Source of the DNA: Candidatus Sifarchaeum subterraneum
GTDB lineage: Archaea > Asgardarchaeota > Sifarchaeia > Sifarchaeales > Sifarchaeaceae
Length of the DNA: 20,676 nt
Assembly (NCBI GenBank): GCA_016292335.1
Contig: JAECRX010000015.1
Location: forward strand, 1 to 20,676
Direction of reading: 5' to 3'
Under the pieces are notes generated by a model. That model had not been told where the DNA came from and ran no database searches. It saw nothing but the letters and a program-made list of their open reading frames with translations. How positions within the stretch are numbered: the first letter of the stretch is position 1; the number at the start of each line of letters is the position of its first letter. Below are positions 13,019 through 20,676 of this stretch, piece by piece. A program made the position numbers and the translations under genes.

Positions 13019-13877
13019 TTTCGGCGTAAGCATCGTAGCTGTGTATACTTTCATAATTCTCTACTTTGATTTGCAAGTCCATTTCGTCGGGGATATCAAA
13101 TTTTTCTATTAAATTTTTTGCAATATAACGAACAGTATCTTCAACGAATTTAGGATTAAAGTGGGCATCTTTGACTAATTTTGCTTCATCAGATCTTTTT
13201 AAAATCTCAGAAGTAGTTGCACTAAATGAGGACTCAATTGTATTTATCAGAGACAAAATATCTACATAATTTTCCTCGGGAACCTCTAAAAAAACTATCC
13301 CCTTGCTTCTTTGATTGTGTGAAGCAATTGGAATAAGTTGAAGGATTTCGTTAATTTTATCTTCTTGGATGTTTAATTTTTCCGAAAGAAGTTGTTTTGA
13401 AAGATCCTTAATTATTTCTTGAGCGCAGGGACAAGCTGAAATGCCCATCGCGGACGCTCCCACCCATAATCTTAGGTTAACACCATCTTCATATCTTTCG
13501 GCTATTACCTTTGAAAAAATTTCGCTTTTCTGGTTATAACTACTTTCTACTAACACTTCAGCTCTATTAGCATATTCATGTTTCTTTAAAAGGGCAATAA
13601 CAATTCTTTTAGGCAATTCTTCAATACAGGAAATTGGACTGTGAGATGTTTCCTCAATAGTTTCTTCGATTGCTTCTGGACTTCTTGACATATGTATTCC
13701 TCGTTGATAAGGTGGTAAATCAATGAAAGCATTGATCTTTGCATTTAAAACGATTTCCCCGACATCTTTTCTTATCATTTTGATCTGTCTTAATATTTGT
13801 TTAACACCGACTTTTTGTATTGACAAAGGGATACTTGACTTTGAATTTTGAACATCTGGTAGCGGGTTACTTTTCAT
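12978..13877 (-). CDS. mptA: GTP cyclohydrolase MptA (type IB/FolE2 family)
   Basis: 299 residues. It opens and rearranges GTP to a dihydroneopterin cyclic phosphate (archaeal type) as the first step to methanopterin or folate. Motifs: DLPPYQRGIHMSR near residues 53-65, MGISACPCAQE with the metal-binding Cys about residue 150, and IPIASHNQRSKG, the conserved His-containing loop. The T-fold length is normal for the family. The ATG at 13877 is preceded by GGGGAT; a TATA-like CTTTATAAC lies near 13940. It pairs functionally with the dihydropteroate synthase-like gene at 6575. The bacterial FolE2 product differs from that of MptA; I choose MptA because the host is archaeal. Confidence 0.85.
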   Translation of the reverse strand: MKSNPLPDVQNSKSSIPLSIQKVGVKQILRQIKMIRKDVGEIVLNAKINAFIDLPPYQRGIHMSRSPEAIEETIEETSHSPISCIEELPKRIVIALLKKHEYANRAEVLVESSYNQKSEIFSKVIAERYEDGVNLRLWVGASAMGISACPCAQEIIKDLSKQLLSEKLNIQEDKINEILQLIPIASHNQRSKGIVFLEVPEENYVDILSLINTIESSFSATTSEILKRSDEAKLVKDAHFNPKFVEDTVRYIAKNLIEKFDIPDEMDLQIKVENYESIHSYDAYAEIRSTIWELRKQLS

Positions 13878-14108
13878 TTTAGATATCCCCGGTTTTCATT
13901 AATACTTTTTCAATTCATTACATATTCTTTGCATAAAGAAGAAAAGTTATAAAGAGGACATAGACTCTTCTTATTCATCTAATAATCGAAAAATATTAAA
14001 GGAAATTCTACAGGTGTCCTCAATCTATGAGATATGGGACAGGTATTTATTTTTTTTTCTTTGGTCACAGAAGTATGTAATTAAAAATAGGTATTTTCTT
14101 TTAACTTT

Positions 14109-14117
14109 AAAAAAAAA
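14109..14117 (-). terminator. U9 terminator after the Usp gene
   Basis: Nine T on the minus strand about 33 bases after the stop at 14150. Confidence 0.5.
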
Positions 14118-14149
14118 TAAGATTGAAAGATATTTTTGTTAAAGTTCTA

Positions 14150-15028
14150 CTAGGGAAATACTATAGCTGTCGTGCAGTATGCATGTTTTGCAATATAGGA
14201 AACATCACTTCTAATTAAACCCCAAAATTTAGGTCTACTCTTTGCGCCAACGATACAAAGGTCAAAATTCTCCCTTCTTGTCAGTCCAACTATAGCTTTT
14301 GTAAAATTTCTGCCAATCAATATTCTTGGAAAGATTGGTAGCGCAATTAAGTGCGAAAACTCACCCACATTGTGGAGAAATGTTTTTTCCTCTTTTCGGA
14401 CAGGGGTTGTATCTGAGATGGCAAGCGGTGCCAGCCATGGTATTTGAACAACGTGAACAAGCATAATTTCAATATCTGGAAAAGTCGAACTTTTAGCCAT
14501 TGCGGCCGCTAATTTTATAGATCCTATATCGGCTTCTATGCCCCTGTATGGAATCAATATTCTTTTTAATTTCAATTCTCGATAGGCCGTCCATTCTTCA
14601 AATGGTGAACATACTAAGAGCACTGGACTTTTTGCTTTTTTAACAATCTGGCTAGACTGGCTACCAAAAAGTTCTTTTGAGGTTTTGAGTCGGCTTGTTC
14701 CTAAGACAATTAAATCGATATTTAAATCCTTTTCTTTCTTTAGAATTACTTCAGCGGGATTCCCTTGATCGATAATTTCCACATTTCCCTTAACTTTCAA
14801 TTCAGCGCTCGATTCACCGATTGATTTTAAGAGATCTTTAATCAACTCGGGTTCTTCATCAGTTTCTTTAACATGGACAATGTGTATTTGCGCATGTGCA
14901 CATTCTGCAAGATAAAAGGCTAATGTAATGGCATCTCCTTCTAGGGGAAATCCCCTAATGGGCAGTAGTATGTTATCGAGTCCGATAAAGTGTCCCCACT
15001 CTGTCGAGGATAGAAAAGAATCTTTCAA
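14150..15028 (-). CDS. tandem universal-stress-protein (UspA-like) protein
   Basis: 292 residues with two Usp folds. Domain 1 spans about 17-142 (DNILLPIRGFPLEGDAITLAFYLA, HIVHV, DLIVLGTSR, SQSSQIVKKAKSPVLLV); domain 2 about 155-292 (KRILIPYRGIEADIGSIKLA, LVHVV, DLCIVGAKS, SYIAKHAYCTTAIV). The GxxG-9x-G(S/T) ATP motif is incomplete in both, so nucleotide binding is doubtful. It is divergent from the amino-acid permease, and Usp domains often accompany APC transporters as soluble regulators. The start is uncertain: a strong AGGGAGGA lies at 15053-15060, 24 bases before this TTG but six bases before an in-frame ATT at 15046, which would add six residues. Confidence 0.82.
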   Translation of the reverse strand: MKDSFLSSTEWGHFIGLDNILLPIRGFPLEGDAITLAFYLAECAHAQIHIVHVKETDEEPELIKDLLKSIGESSAELKVKGNVEIIDQGNPAEVILKKEKDLNIDLIVLGTSRLKTSKELFGSQSSQIVKKAKSPVLLVCSPFEEWTAYRELKLKRILIPYRGIEADIGSIKLAAAMAKSSTFPDIEIMLVHVVQIPWLAPLAISDTTPVRKEEKTFLHNVGEFSHLIALPIFPRILIGRNFTKAIVGLTRRENFDLCIVGAKSRPKFWGLIRSDVSYIAKHAYCTTAIVFP

Positions 15029-15315
15029 ATTGTTTAGATGTTGAATTAGGATTCCTCCCTTTTAATCTCAAAATATAGTTTTTTTTATAAGGGAATTCGC
15101 TATTGAGTCCTAAAGGTAAGAAAAGATATCTCGTAAGAAAGATATATATTTTGCGTTCTATGGGGTCTTTTTAATATTGAATATACGTGGATGCATGAAA
15201 TGTCAATTGCATGTAAAATATCATTTTTTAATGAAAAAACGATTTCATCACCAAAAAAGATACTGAACGAATTCAAAAGGGTTAAACCAAAGACAATCAA
15301 AAAGAGGTTGCATTT

Positions 15316-16842
15316 GTGACAGACAGTGTTGAATCCGACTATATCCATGAACTTTCACGCGATTTAGGCGTTCTTGATGTAACAATGTTAGGTGTCGGAG
15401 GAATGATTGGAGCTGGCATTTTTGTCATTACGGGTATTGCAGCGGGGATAGTTGGACCAGGTCTTATTCTTGTTTTTGTTTTAAATGGAATTTTAACCAT
15501 GTTCACAGCTATGAGCTATGCAGAATTGGGATCTGCAATGCCAGAAGCGGGAGGGGGATACCACTGGGTCAAAGAAGGATTACCAGAGCCTTGTGGTTTC
15601 TTAACCGGATGGATGTCTTGGTTTGCTCAATCTATAGCGGGTAGTCTTTATGCAATAGGATTTGGAGCTTATTTTGTCCTTTTACTAGAACTGGCCTTTG
15701 GAAATGTGCTAGGCTTGGAAATAGAAATACTTCGAAAGATTTGTGCAGTTACGATTGTAATCCTTCTTCTTCTTATAAATTATAAAGGAGTTTCAAAAAT
15801 AGGTATCACTGGGAATATAGTGACTTCCTCGAAAGTATTGATACTTGGTGTTTTCGTAGTGGCAGGACTTCTGGTAATATATGCGAAACCTAATTGGACA
15901 ACTAATTTTGTGCCTTTTCTTCCTAACGGATGGGTTAGTGTTCTTGTAGCGATGGGATTAACATTCATAGCTTTTGAGGGGTATGAAATTATTGCACAGG
16001 CTGGTGAAGAATTAAAAAACCCTAAATACAACATTCCACGGGCTACTTTTTTAGCTCTATTAATTGTTATTCCCATTTATTGCTTAATAGCCTTTGTCGC
16101 CATCGGTGCAGTCACTGTTGAAGATGGAACTTCTTGGGAGTTTTTAGGTAGATATAAGGAGTTAGGATTAGCTGAAGCATCTAAACAATTTATGCCATTC
16201 GGTGCTGTTTTATTGGTAATAGGCGGGTTACTTGCTACAATATCTGCGTTGAATGCGACCACATATTCATCAACCAGAGTATCCTTTGCCATGGCGAGGG
16301 ATAAAATGCTTCCTAAAAAAATGGCTGCGGTTCATGAAAAAAATAGAACACCATATATTGCTTTATTTTGTTCTGGTGGTCTAATGCTCTTTATGGTAGT
16401 TGCGGTCCCTCTGGAAGACGTAGCAAGTGCTGCAAGCATTATGTTTCTTCTGTTATTCATGCAAGTTAACGCTGCTGAAATTTTCCTTCGAAGACGTATT
16501 GGAGAAAAATTATTGGAAAAAAGTGGGTTTATAGTGCCCTTTTATCCGCTTTTTCCAATTATAGGATTTTGCGCCAATTTTGCAATTGCCTTGTATTTGT
16601 TTTTTTTCAGTCCATTAGCATGGTACATAACGATTTTTTGGATTTGTTTTGGACTAGTCGTTTATTCTATTTTTCAGCCTCCAAAGTTAACATGGTTTAA
16701 CATTTTTACTGAAAAATTATCTTCTTACTTAGAATCAATACTTCCGAGTAAATCTTTAAATATGTGGGTAGAAGTATTGGAACGTTTGGGCAGGTTCCGA
16801 CAAAAGAAAGATAAGGTACCACGTCTTCAGAAAAAGTTATGA
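15316..16842 (+). CDS. APC family amino-acid permease
   Basis: 508 residues with about 12 membrane helices; imports or exchanges amino acids or related amines. The first helix carries the family glycine motif LGVGGMIGAGIFVITG (substrate binding), followed by AMSYAELGSAMPEAGGGYHW in helix 2 and FIAFEGYEIIAQAGEELKNP in helix 6. It ends in a roughly 60-residue basic cytoplasmic tail. The GTG start has AGAGGTT about eight bases upstream. It is divergent from the Usp gene, sharing a roughly 250-base regulatory region with AT-rich TATA-like sites near 15085 and 15140. The substrate cannot be told from sequence. Confidence 0.88.
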   Translation: MTDSVESDYIHELSRDLGVLDVTMLGVGGMIGAGIFVITGIAAGIVGPGLILVFVLNGILTMFTAMSYAELGSAMPEAGGGYHWVKEGLPEPCGFLTGWMSWFAQSIAGSLYAIGFGAYFVLLLELAFGNVLGLEIEILRKICAVTIVILLLLINYKGVSKIGITGNIVTSSKVLILGVFVVAGLLVIYAKPNWTTNFVPFLPNGWVSVLVAMGLTFIAFEGYEIIAQAGEELKNPKYNIPRATFLALLIVIPIYCLIAFVAIGAVTVEDGTSWEFLGRYKELGLAEASKQFMPFGAVLLVIGGLLATISALNATTYSSTRVSFAMARDKMLPKKMAAVHEKNRTPYIALFCSGGLMLFMVVAVPLEDVASAASIMFLLLFMQVNAAEIFLRRRIGEKLLEKSGFIVPFYPLFPIIGFCANFAIALYLFFFSPLAWYITIFWICFGLVVYSIFQPPKLTWFNIFTEKLSSYLESILPSKSLNMWVEVLERLGRFRQKKDKVPRLQKKL

Positions 16843-17187
16843 AAAAAACAATCATTCGAAAAATAGGAACTATGGTACAAGTAAGAGTAGAATATACCGT
16901 CCTTAATATCTTTTGCATGGCTATGTGTATGAAAAAATACCTATAGCGAAAAATACAAGTATCTACCAGAAAGAAGATTGCTACGCTTTTTCTTGGCTCC
17001 CTAGTGCCAACGCTTTTTTTTGATCATCTCAGACAGTTCAGTTTAATATTCGAAAATTTCCTTTAGTTTGAATTTATTCATGAACAGTAGATGATCACCT
17101 TGTAAAATGATTACTCGGAAACTATAGAATGGCTTTTTGGACTACGAAATATTTAGGTTGTGAACTGCCAAAAAATTAGAAAAAGTG
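16843..17187. other. intergenic, no supported gene
   Basis: Between the permease and the convergent OB-fold gene. AT-rich, frames closed or unsupported. A hairpin follows at 17188-17210. Confidence 0.5.
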
Positions 17188-17210
17188 TTCGCCTCTAAAA
17201 AAAGAGCGAA
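17188..17210. terminator. hairpin between convergent genes
   Basis: TTCG-c-CTCT and AGAG-CGAA arms around a run of A. It could work as a weak terminator for the permease (followed by ATTATTTT) or the OB-fold gene. Confidence 0.3.
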
Positions 17211-17285
17211 ACATTATTTTGAGGTATTGTATGTGGCGTATTATACTATAAGCCCAGTATCAAGCAATTGGATAGAAGAATAGCT

Positions 17286-17723
17286 TCAAAATCTTCTTCT
17301 GTCTCTATATGGTCTTCTTTCTCTATCATATCCTCGGGGAGATCTACGGGGTGAGTAAGGTCTTCGTGGGTATTCTCTATCAGAGAGGTTATTCTCCGTG
17401 TTTGCTTCAATATCCTCTTCAATTTCTTCATAAGAACCGTATCTTCCAGTGTTCAATCGCAGATTTCCTCTGAACAGGTTGCAGTAACCATTTTTTATCT
17501 CGATTGAACTGTTCACCTTTATTTTATCAATATCTTCGTTCCATAAAGTTAAATAGACACAACCTGTCGGGTCACCGACAAGGGCTTCAGTTACTCTATT
17601 GGTTGAACCATCACGTCGAGATATTACTTCTCTTTCCTCATTTATGTTTACAACTTTTACTTTGACGTTTACTTCTCTAGATCTAGGTTGTAGATCCGCT
17701 ATATTCATCATTTCAGGTTCCAT
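17286..17723 (-). CDS. OB-fold (RPA-like) protein with Arg/Tyr-rich tail
   Basis: 145 residues. Residues about 5-95 form a single OB fold of the RPA/SSB type: IADLQPRSREVNVKVKVVNI, EALVGDPTGCVYLTLWNEDI and IEIKNGYCNLFRGNLRLNTG are the usual strands of archaeal single-stranded nucleic-acid binders. An acidic linker (EEIEEDIEANTENN) leads to a tail of about 30 residues rich in Arg, Tyr and Pro (RRPYSPRRSPRG, RERRPYRDRRRF), likely disordered and RNA/DNA-binding. AGGTGA precedes the ATG at 17723. Expected role: single-strand DNA or RNA binding. Common in Asgard, Thaumarchaeota and Bathyarchaeota-like genomes. Confidence 0.8.
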   Translation of the reverse strand: MEPEMMNIADLQPRSREVNVKVKVVNINEEREVISRRDGSTNRVTEALVGDPTGCVYLTLWNEDIDKIKVNSSIEIKNGYCNLFRGNLRLNTGRYGSYEEIEEDIEANTENNLSDREYPRRPYSPRRSPRGYDRERRPYRDRRRF

Positions 17724-17805
17724 CTAAATTTTCACCTAAATAATGACACTTTCGAATTTTGTATACTGGGTGGAGATCTGGTCAAACTTTCAGGAACTTT
17801 CGAAT

Positions 17806-17976
17806 TTAATTTATATTCCAGTAAAAAAAAGTTAAACCAATAGAAATCAACCAATATACAGCAAAACAAACTTGATAAATTATATTTATCCTTTTCGATA
17901 CAGACCGATCTTTCTGAAATATGTCTTCTTTCATTGGTAAGTATTTAGGAATGAATTTTGTTGGCAATGCTGCCAT
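17806..17976 (-). CDS. small single-helix membrane protein
   Basis: 56 residues from the ATG at 17976, or 42 from the ATG at 17934. A basic and charged N-terminus (MKEDIFQKDRSVSKR) is followed by one C-terminal hydrophobic helix, YQVCFAVYWLISIGLTFFYW, which fits a tail-anchored protein. No convincing ribosome site at either start. The frame is open to a TTG at 18024. No homologue recognised. Confidence 0.38.
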   Translation of the reverse strand: MAALPTKFIPKYLPMKEDIFQKDRSVSKRINIIYQVCFAVYWLISIGLTFFYWNIN

Positions 17977-18126
17977 TATTGAACCAGTTTTGCAGTAAGT
18001 AAAGGTATGAGGATGGTCAATCAATCAAAAGTCTTGGAACAATCCACGAAGAAGGTTTTATCCAGACGGAATTAGATATTGATTATATAAGAAGGATAAA
18101 GGAAGAACATCCCATAGATGAGCTAT

Positions 18127-18256
18127 AAAAATGTATTTAACGAGGTAGCGGACTCTGAGGCAAACATCGTTTGCCTTGCCTCGCTCCCATTTACGTAACG
18201 CCCCTCTCTGTGCTTCCAACTCGATGGGATAAACCATCTCCCCTAGCTCGGCTTCT
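18127..18256 (-). ncRNA. candidate structured ncRNA with own promoter
   Basis: A GC-rich patch of about 120 bases in AT-rich surroundings. The minus strand has a TATA box at 18277-18284 predicting a start near 18255, and a U5 tract at 18131-18127. Stems: GGCAAAC/GTTTGCC (18159-18165 with 18169-18175, 3-base loop), an outer CGAGG/CCTCG (18141-18145 with 18179-18183), and GATGG/CCATC (18223-18227 with 18234-18238). An ACA just before the U-tract is reminiscent of H/ACA guide RNAs, but I cannot confirm that. Alternative: a 59-codon minus-strand frame from ATG 18237 to 18058. Confidence 0.4.
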
Positions 18257-18276
18257 CAGCTCCTTTTTGGTAAACC

Positions 18277-18284
18277 TTTTTATA
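18277..18284. promoter_or_regulatory. near-symmetric TATA box, possibly two-way
   Basis: TTTTTATA on the plus strand reads TATAAAAA on the minus, within CCTTTTTATACC. It suits a minus-strand start near 18255 (the ncRNA candidate) and perhaps a plus-strand start near 18308 for the PrsW-like gene. Confidence 0.4.
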
Positions 18285-18316
18285 CCTGTTCCATCCTACA
18301 CCATCTGACGCATAGG

Positions 18317-18342
18317 GCACATAACCCCTTTTTAATATGTGC
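18317..18342 (+). repeat. hairpin at the PrsW-like gene start
   Basis: GCACATA and TATGTGC arms, 7 pairs, around a 12-base loop. It overlaps the proposed GTG start at 18339, so it could hide that start in the RNA or act as a protein site. Confidence 0.4.
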
Positions 18343-20237
18343 GGAATGTGAATAGAAATATTGAAAATCTTCTCAATTTTTACTCTCTTTATCCAAGTAT
18401 GGGGTGTAGATGTAAATTGGCGATATTAGATCTTATACTCCTCGGCCCAATCCTTTTATTTTTCATCTTCTTCGCCTTCCTTCCAGCGCTGATTTATCTT
18501 AGATTGATTTTTAAGAGAGATAAATTTGAGCCTGAACCAACTGGCTTAGTGATTCGCACCTTTATTTATGGGGTTTTCATTTCCGTTGTTATTGCTGGTA
18601 TGCTTAACACATTTGCAGTTTCTATTTTAGGAGAAGTTCTTTTCTTTCTTATAGGCGTTGGATTAATCGAAGAAACGTCCAAAATTTATGGGGTAAAAAA
18701 GTTAGCGGAAAAAACAGGTGAACTCGATAATCCAACTGATGGTATGGTTTATGGAGCTGCTGTAGGCCTTGGATTTGCCGCTACCGAAAATGTACTTTAT
18801 GGACTGGTAGCATTACAGGCGGGTTTGATTTCTTGGGGAGTTTTAACAGTAATGAGAACATTGATCTCTATGGTCCTCCATATGGTGTTGAGTGCGATCG
18901 TTGGCTCACAACTTGGGAAATTAATCGCAGAGGGAAAGAAAGACATCGGGATGTCAAATATTTTTACAGCCAAAAGATTTTGGTTTAGTGTATTCATGCA
19001 TAATCTTTTCGATACTTTTTTAATCTTCTATTTAGATATAGCGATAATTCTAAACATACCTGCAATGGCCGATATAATATTTTTGTGTGCTTTTATTTTC
19101 TTATTAACTCCCATTATTTACTTTCTTTTCATTTTACGCAAATCCTTGAAGGAAGAAAGAGAAAATTTGGATAAATTAGTACATACGTTAACAGGAAAAA
19201 GTTTAACTGACATAAAACGAATAGAAAGGCTTGAAGCGGTTGACATGTTGGCAGAAATAGATAACAAATTCCTAGGTCATAAAATAGATTTAGATACCTA
19301 CAGAGCTCTAAGGAAGAATATTTTCGACAAAGCAAAAGGCCCAATTCAAGCCATTGGAAAAGATTATGAAATCCTCCAAAAAATAAAAAACGAAAAAGTT
19401 ATTCCTCAAAAAATCCTTTTCCAGTTTTTTGCTGATGAAGATCCAATGAAAGTAAGCCAAAGTCTAGCTCGGTTGGAATTAGATAAAAAAATAAAAAGAG
19501 TTTGGAGCGAAGATCTAGGTGATTATGTTTTTGTTAAAAAAGAATTTTTCGGCTTTTCATTGATTCGGAGAGCTTTTAAAAATCTTACGTTAAGCAGAAG
19601 AACGTTTGAAGAAATTTATACCGATCCAACGGCAACTACGCAATCATTAATTATCATTTTATTCGTTGCGATTTCAAATACAATTGCAATATGGTTCTTC
19701 ATACCTGATATTTTCATAGCTTCATTTACTTTCGTTCTTTCTTTGGCTGTACTGGGTGCTTTTGAATATGTAGCTCTATTCATTTCTAAATTCCTTGGCA
19801 AGGATGTTGATGTGACATTTGGTGAATTTTCGAGAACCATAAATTACGCATTTGCTCCTATGGCGATTATAAATTTCTTTTCATTCATCTTAACATCTCA
19901 ATTCTATCTAATCCTTTACTTAATCTCAGTATTCTGGACGTTAATTCTTTTGTTCGTCACAACTTATCGTGCATTAAATACAGGTGTCTTTGTATGGTTC
20001 GCATCAGTTACACTGGGAACAATTTTTGGAATTCTTACTATCATATTTGGTCCCACCCTCTATTTGCTTTACCTCGAACTAGCTTTTCAACTGGTGGAAT
20101 TAAGTCTAATAGGTTTATCGATAGGACTTGCTTTTAGTTGGTTTGCAACTCGTAAGCTTTTTGATGTGAAAATTTGTGATCGATGCGGAAAACGTTATAG
20201 TCCAAAAGAACGATATTGCCCAAGATGTCCAAGATGA
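18339..20237 (+). CDS. PrsW-family membrane protease fused to Yip1-like domain and zinc ribbon
   Basis: 632 residues. N-terminal membrane part (about 25-270) has the PrsW glutamic-protease motifs: EETSK (Glu111, Glu112), DGMVYGAAVGLGFAATEN (Asp134, Glu150), His181 in MVLHMVLS, and FMHNLFDTF (His221, Asp225). The middle (about 270-400) is soluble and charged, with PQKILFQFFADEDPMKVSQSLA resembling a winged-helix unit. The C-terminal part (about 425-605) has five or so helices like a Yip1 domain (TFGEFSRTINYAFAPMAI, TYRALNTGVFVW). A zinc ribbon closes the protein (CDRCGK...CPRC; Cys613, 616, 627, 630). PrsW relatives cut membrane-anchored signalling proteins. The start is unsure: GTG 18339, GTG 18348 or ATG 18399, none with a good ribosome site. 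Confidence 0.8.
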   Translation: MRNVNRNIENLLNFYSLYPSMGCRCKLAILDLILLGPILLFFIFFAFLPALIYLRLIFKRDKFEPEPTGLVIRTFIYGVFISVVIAGMLNTFAVSILGEVLFFLIGVGLIEETSKIYGVKKLAEKTGELDNPTDGMVYGAAVGLGFAATENVLYGLVALQAGLISWGVLTVMRTLISMVLHMVLSAIVGSQLGKLIAEGKKDIGMSNIFTAKRFWFSVFMHNLFDTFLIFYLDIAIILNIPAMADIIFLCAFIFLLTPIIYFLFILRKSLKEERENLDKLVHTLTGKSLTDIKRIERLEAVDMLAEIDNKFLGHKIDLDTYRALRKNIFDKAKGPIQAIGKDYEILQKIKNEKVIPQKILFQFFADEDPMKVSQSLARLELDKKIKRVWSEDLGDYVFVKKEFFGFSLIRRAFKNLTLSRRTFEEIYTDPTATTQSLIIILFVAISNTIAIWFFIPDIFIASFTFVLSLAVLGAFEYVALFISKFLGKDVDVTFGEFSRTINYAFAPMAIINFFSFILTSQFYLILYLISVFWTLILLFVTTYRALNTGVFVWFASVTLGTIFGILTIIFGPTLYLLYLELAFQLVELSLIGLSIGLAFSWFATRKLFDVKICDRCGKRYSPKERYCPRCPR

Positions 20238-20386
20238 TAAACATGAAATAAGAGCTTGAACGAGTTAAATCATGAAAGAATTTTTATCATTGAGGGTTAA
20301 AATCATAATTTGCAACTCTGTAATGAGGAACTTAGAAAAAAGGAAAAAAGATGCAGGGATACCAGCGGAATAAAGAGCGAATAGCC

Positions 20387-20396
20387 AAAAAAAAAA
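20387..20396 (-). terminator. U10 terminator of the ETF alpha gene
   Basis: Ten T on the minus strand, 18 bases after the stop at 20415. Confidence 0.55.
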
Positions 20397-20414
20397 TTGC
20401 AAATTCGTATGAAT

Positions 20415-20676
20415 TCATTGCTTCCCTATGCGTTCCTTAAATGCATCTATTAAGTGTGAGATGATTTCTTGTAAATCGCCCGCAATCCCGAAATCAGCTA
20501 TTTTGAGTATGGGAGCGGTAGGATCATTGTTAACCGCCACAACGATTTTCGCATCGGAAAATCCGACAGCAAAATGAAAGGCGCCAGAAGCTCCCAAGCT
20601 GAAGAACAACTTTGGTCTAACTGTTTTTCCGCTTTGACCTATTAATTGATCTTCTGAAGCCCAACCTTCATCTATC
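20415..20676 (-). CDS. etfA: electron transfer flavoprotein alpha subunit, C-terminal part (cut by window edge)
   Basis: The last 86 or so residues. ETF alpha holds FAD and passes electrons from acyl-CoA or other dehydrogenases. Visible are the FAD-binding segment IGQSGKTVRPKLFFSLGASGA (GQTGKTV-P motif), KIVVAVNNDPTAPILKIADF and GIAGDLQEIISHL, which closes the FAD domain in all relatives. The family often has His or Gln in GISGAIQH; here it is GASGAFHF. The gene continues past the right edge, and ETF beta is presumably beyond. It converges with the PrsW-like gene. Confidence 0.9.
   Translation of the reverse strand, partial: IDEGWASEDQLIGQSGKTVRPKLFFSLGASGAFHFAVGFSDAKIVVAVNNDPTAPILKIADFGIAGDLQEIISHLIDAFKERIGKQ

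Noticed and set aside
15780..16292. Minus-strand frames inside the amino-acid permease
   Set aside because: Antisense shadows of a well-supported membrane transporter.
17246..17431. Minus-strand frame overlapping the OB-fold gene
   Set aside because: Shifted reading of the Arg-rich tail region of the real gene.
1..20676. tRNA, rRNA or CRISPR array
   Set aside because: No T-arm GTTC-A/G-A motif with matching stems, no rRNA-like conserved segments and no regularly spaced repeats were seen by eye; a covariance search would be decisive for tRNAs.

Overview
The window reads as a stretch of an AT-rich archaeal genome. Archaeal signs are a 68-residue histone, an Alba protein, TATA boxes about 25 bases before likely transcript starts, U-tract terminators, MptA-type pterin synthesis and an ADP-forming acyl-CoA synthetase subunit. 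A 77-residue protein closely resembling eukaryotic ubiquitin, ending in an exposed Gly-Gly, makes an Asgard archaeon the best guess. An Aigarchaeota-like lineage is less likely given the AT-rich background. This assignment is inference; no rRNA lies in the window.

Layout: 1-177 is the start of aspartate-semialdehyde dehydrogenase (cut by the edge). 812-1810 holds a small membrane protein, a coupled small ORF and a truncated tyrosine-recombinase N-terminus. 2188-3370 carries the two chromatin genes (histone, Alba), both on the minus strand. 3497-3998 is a cluster of small plus-strand genes ending in a helix-turn-helix protein. 4112-7423 has the acyl-CoA synthetase alpha subunit, the ubiquitin-like protein and a dihydropteroate synthase. 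7631-12242 is a visibly GC-richer island with a [NiFe] hydrogenase (small and large subunits), a maturation protease, and broken hypB and hypA; an exact 27-base direct repeat bounds it. 12978-16842 has MptA, a double-Usp protein and an APC amino-acid permease. 17286-20237 has an OB-fold protein with an Arg/Tyr-rich tail, a small membrane protein, a GC-rich candidate ncRNA and a PrsW-Yip1-zinc-ribbon fusion. 20415-20676 is the C-terminus of ETF alpha, cut by the edge.

How the genes relate: MptA (first step of archaeal pterin synthesis) and the dihydropteroate synthase-like protein fit the same C1-carrier pathway although they are not adjacent. The hydrogenase structural genes are intact while the neighbouring hypA and hypB are decayed, so any working enzyme would need maturation factors from elsewhere in the genome. 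The ubiquitin-like gene stands alone, with no E1, E2, RING or JAB gene in view. Many genes end at a C-run followed by a U-tract, which seems to be the local terminator style.
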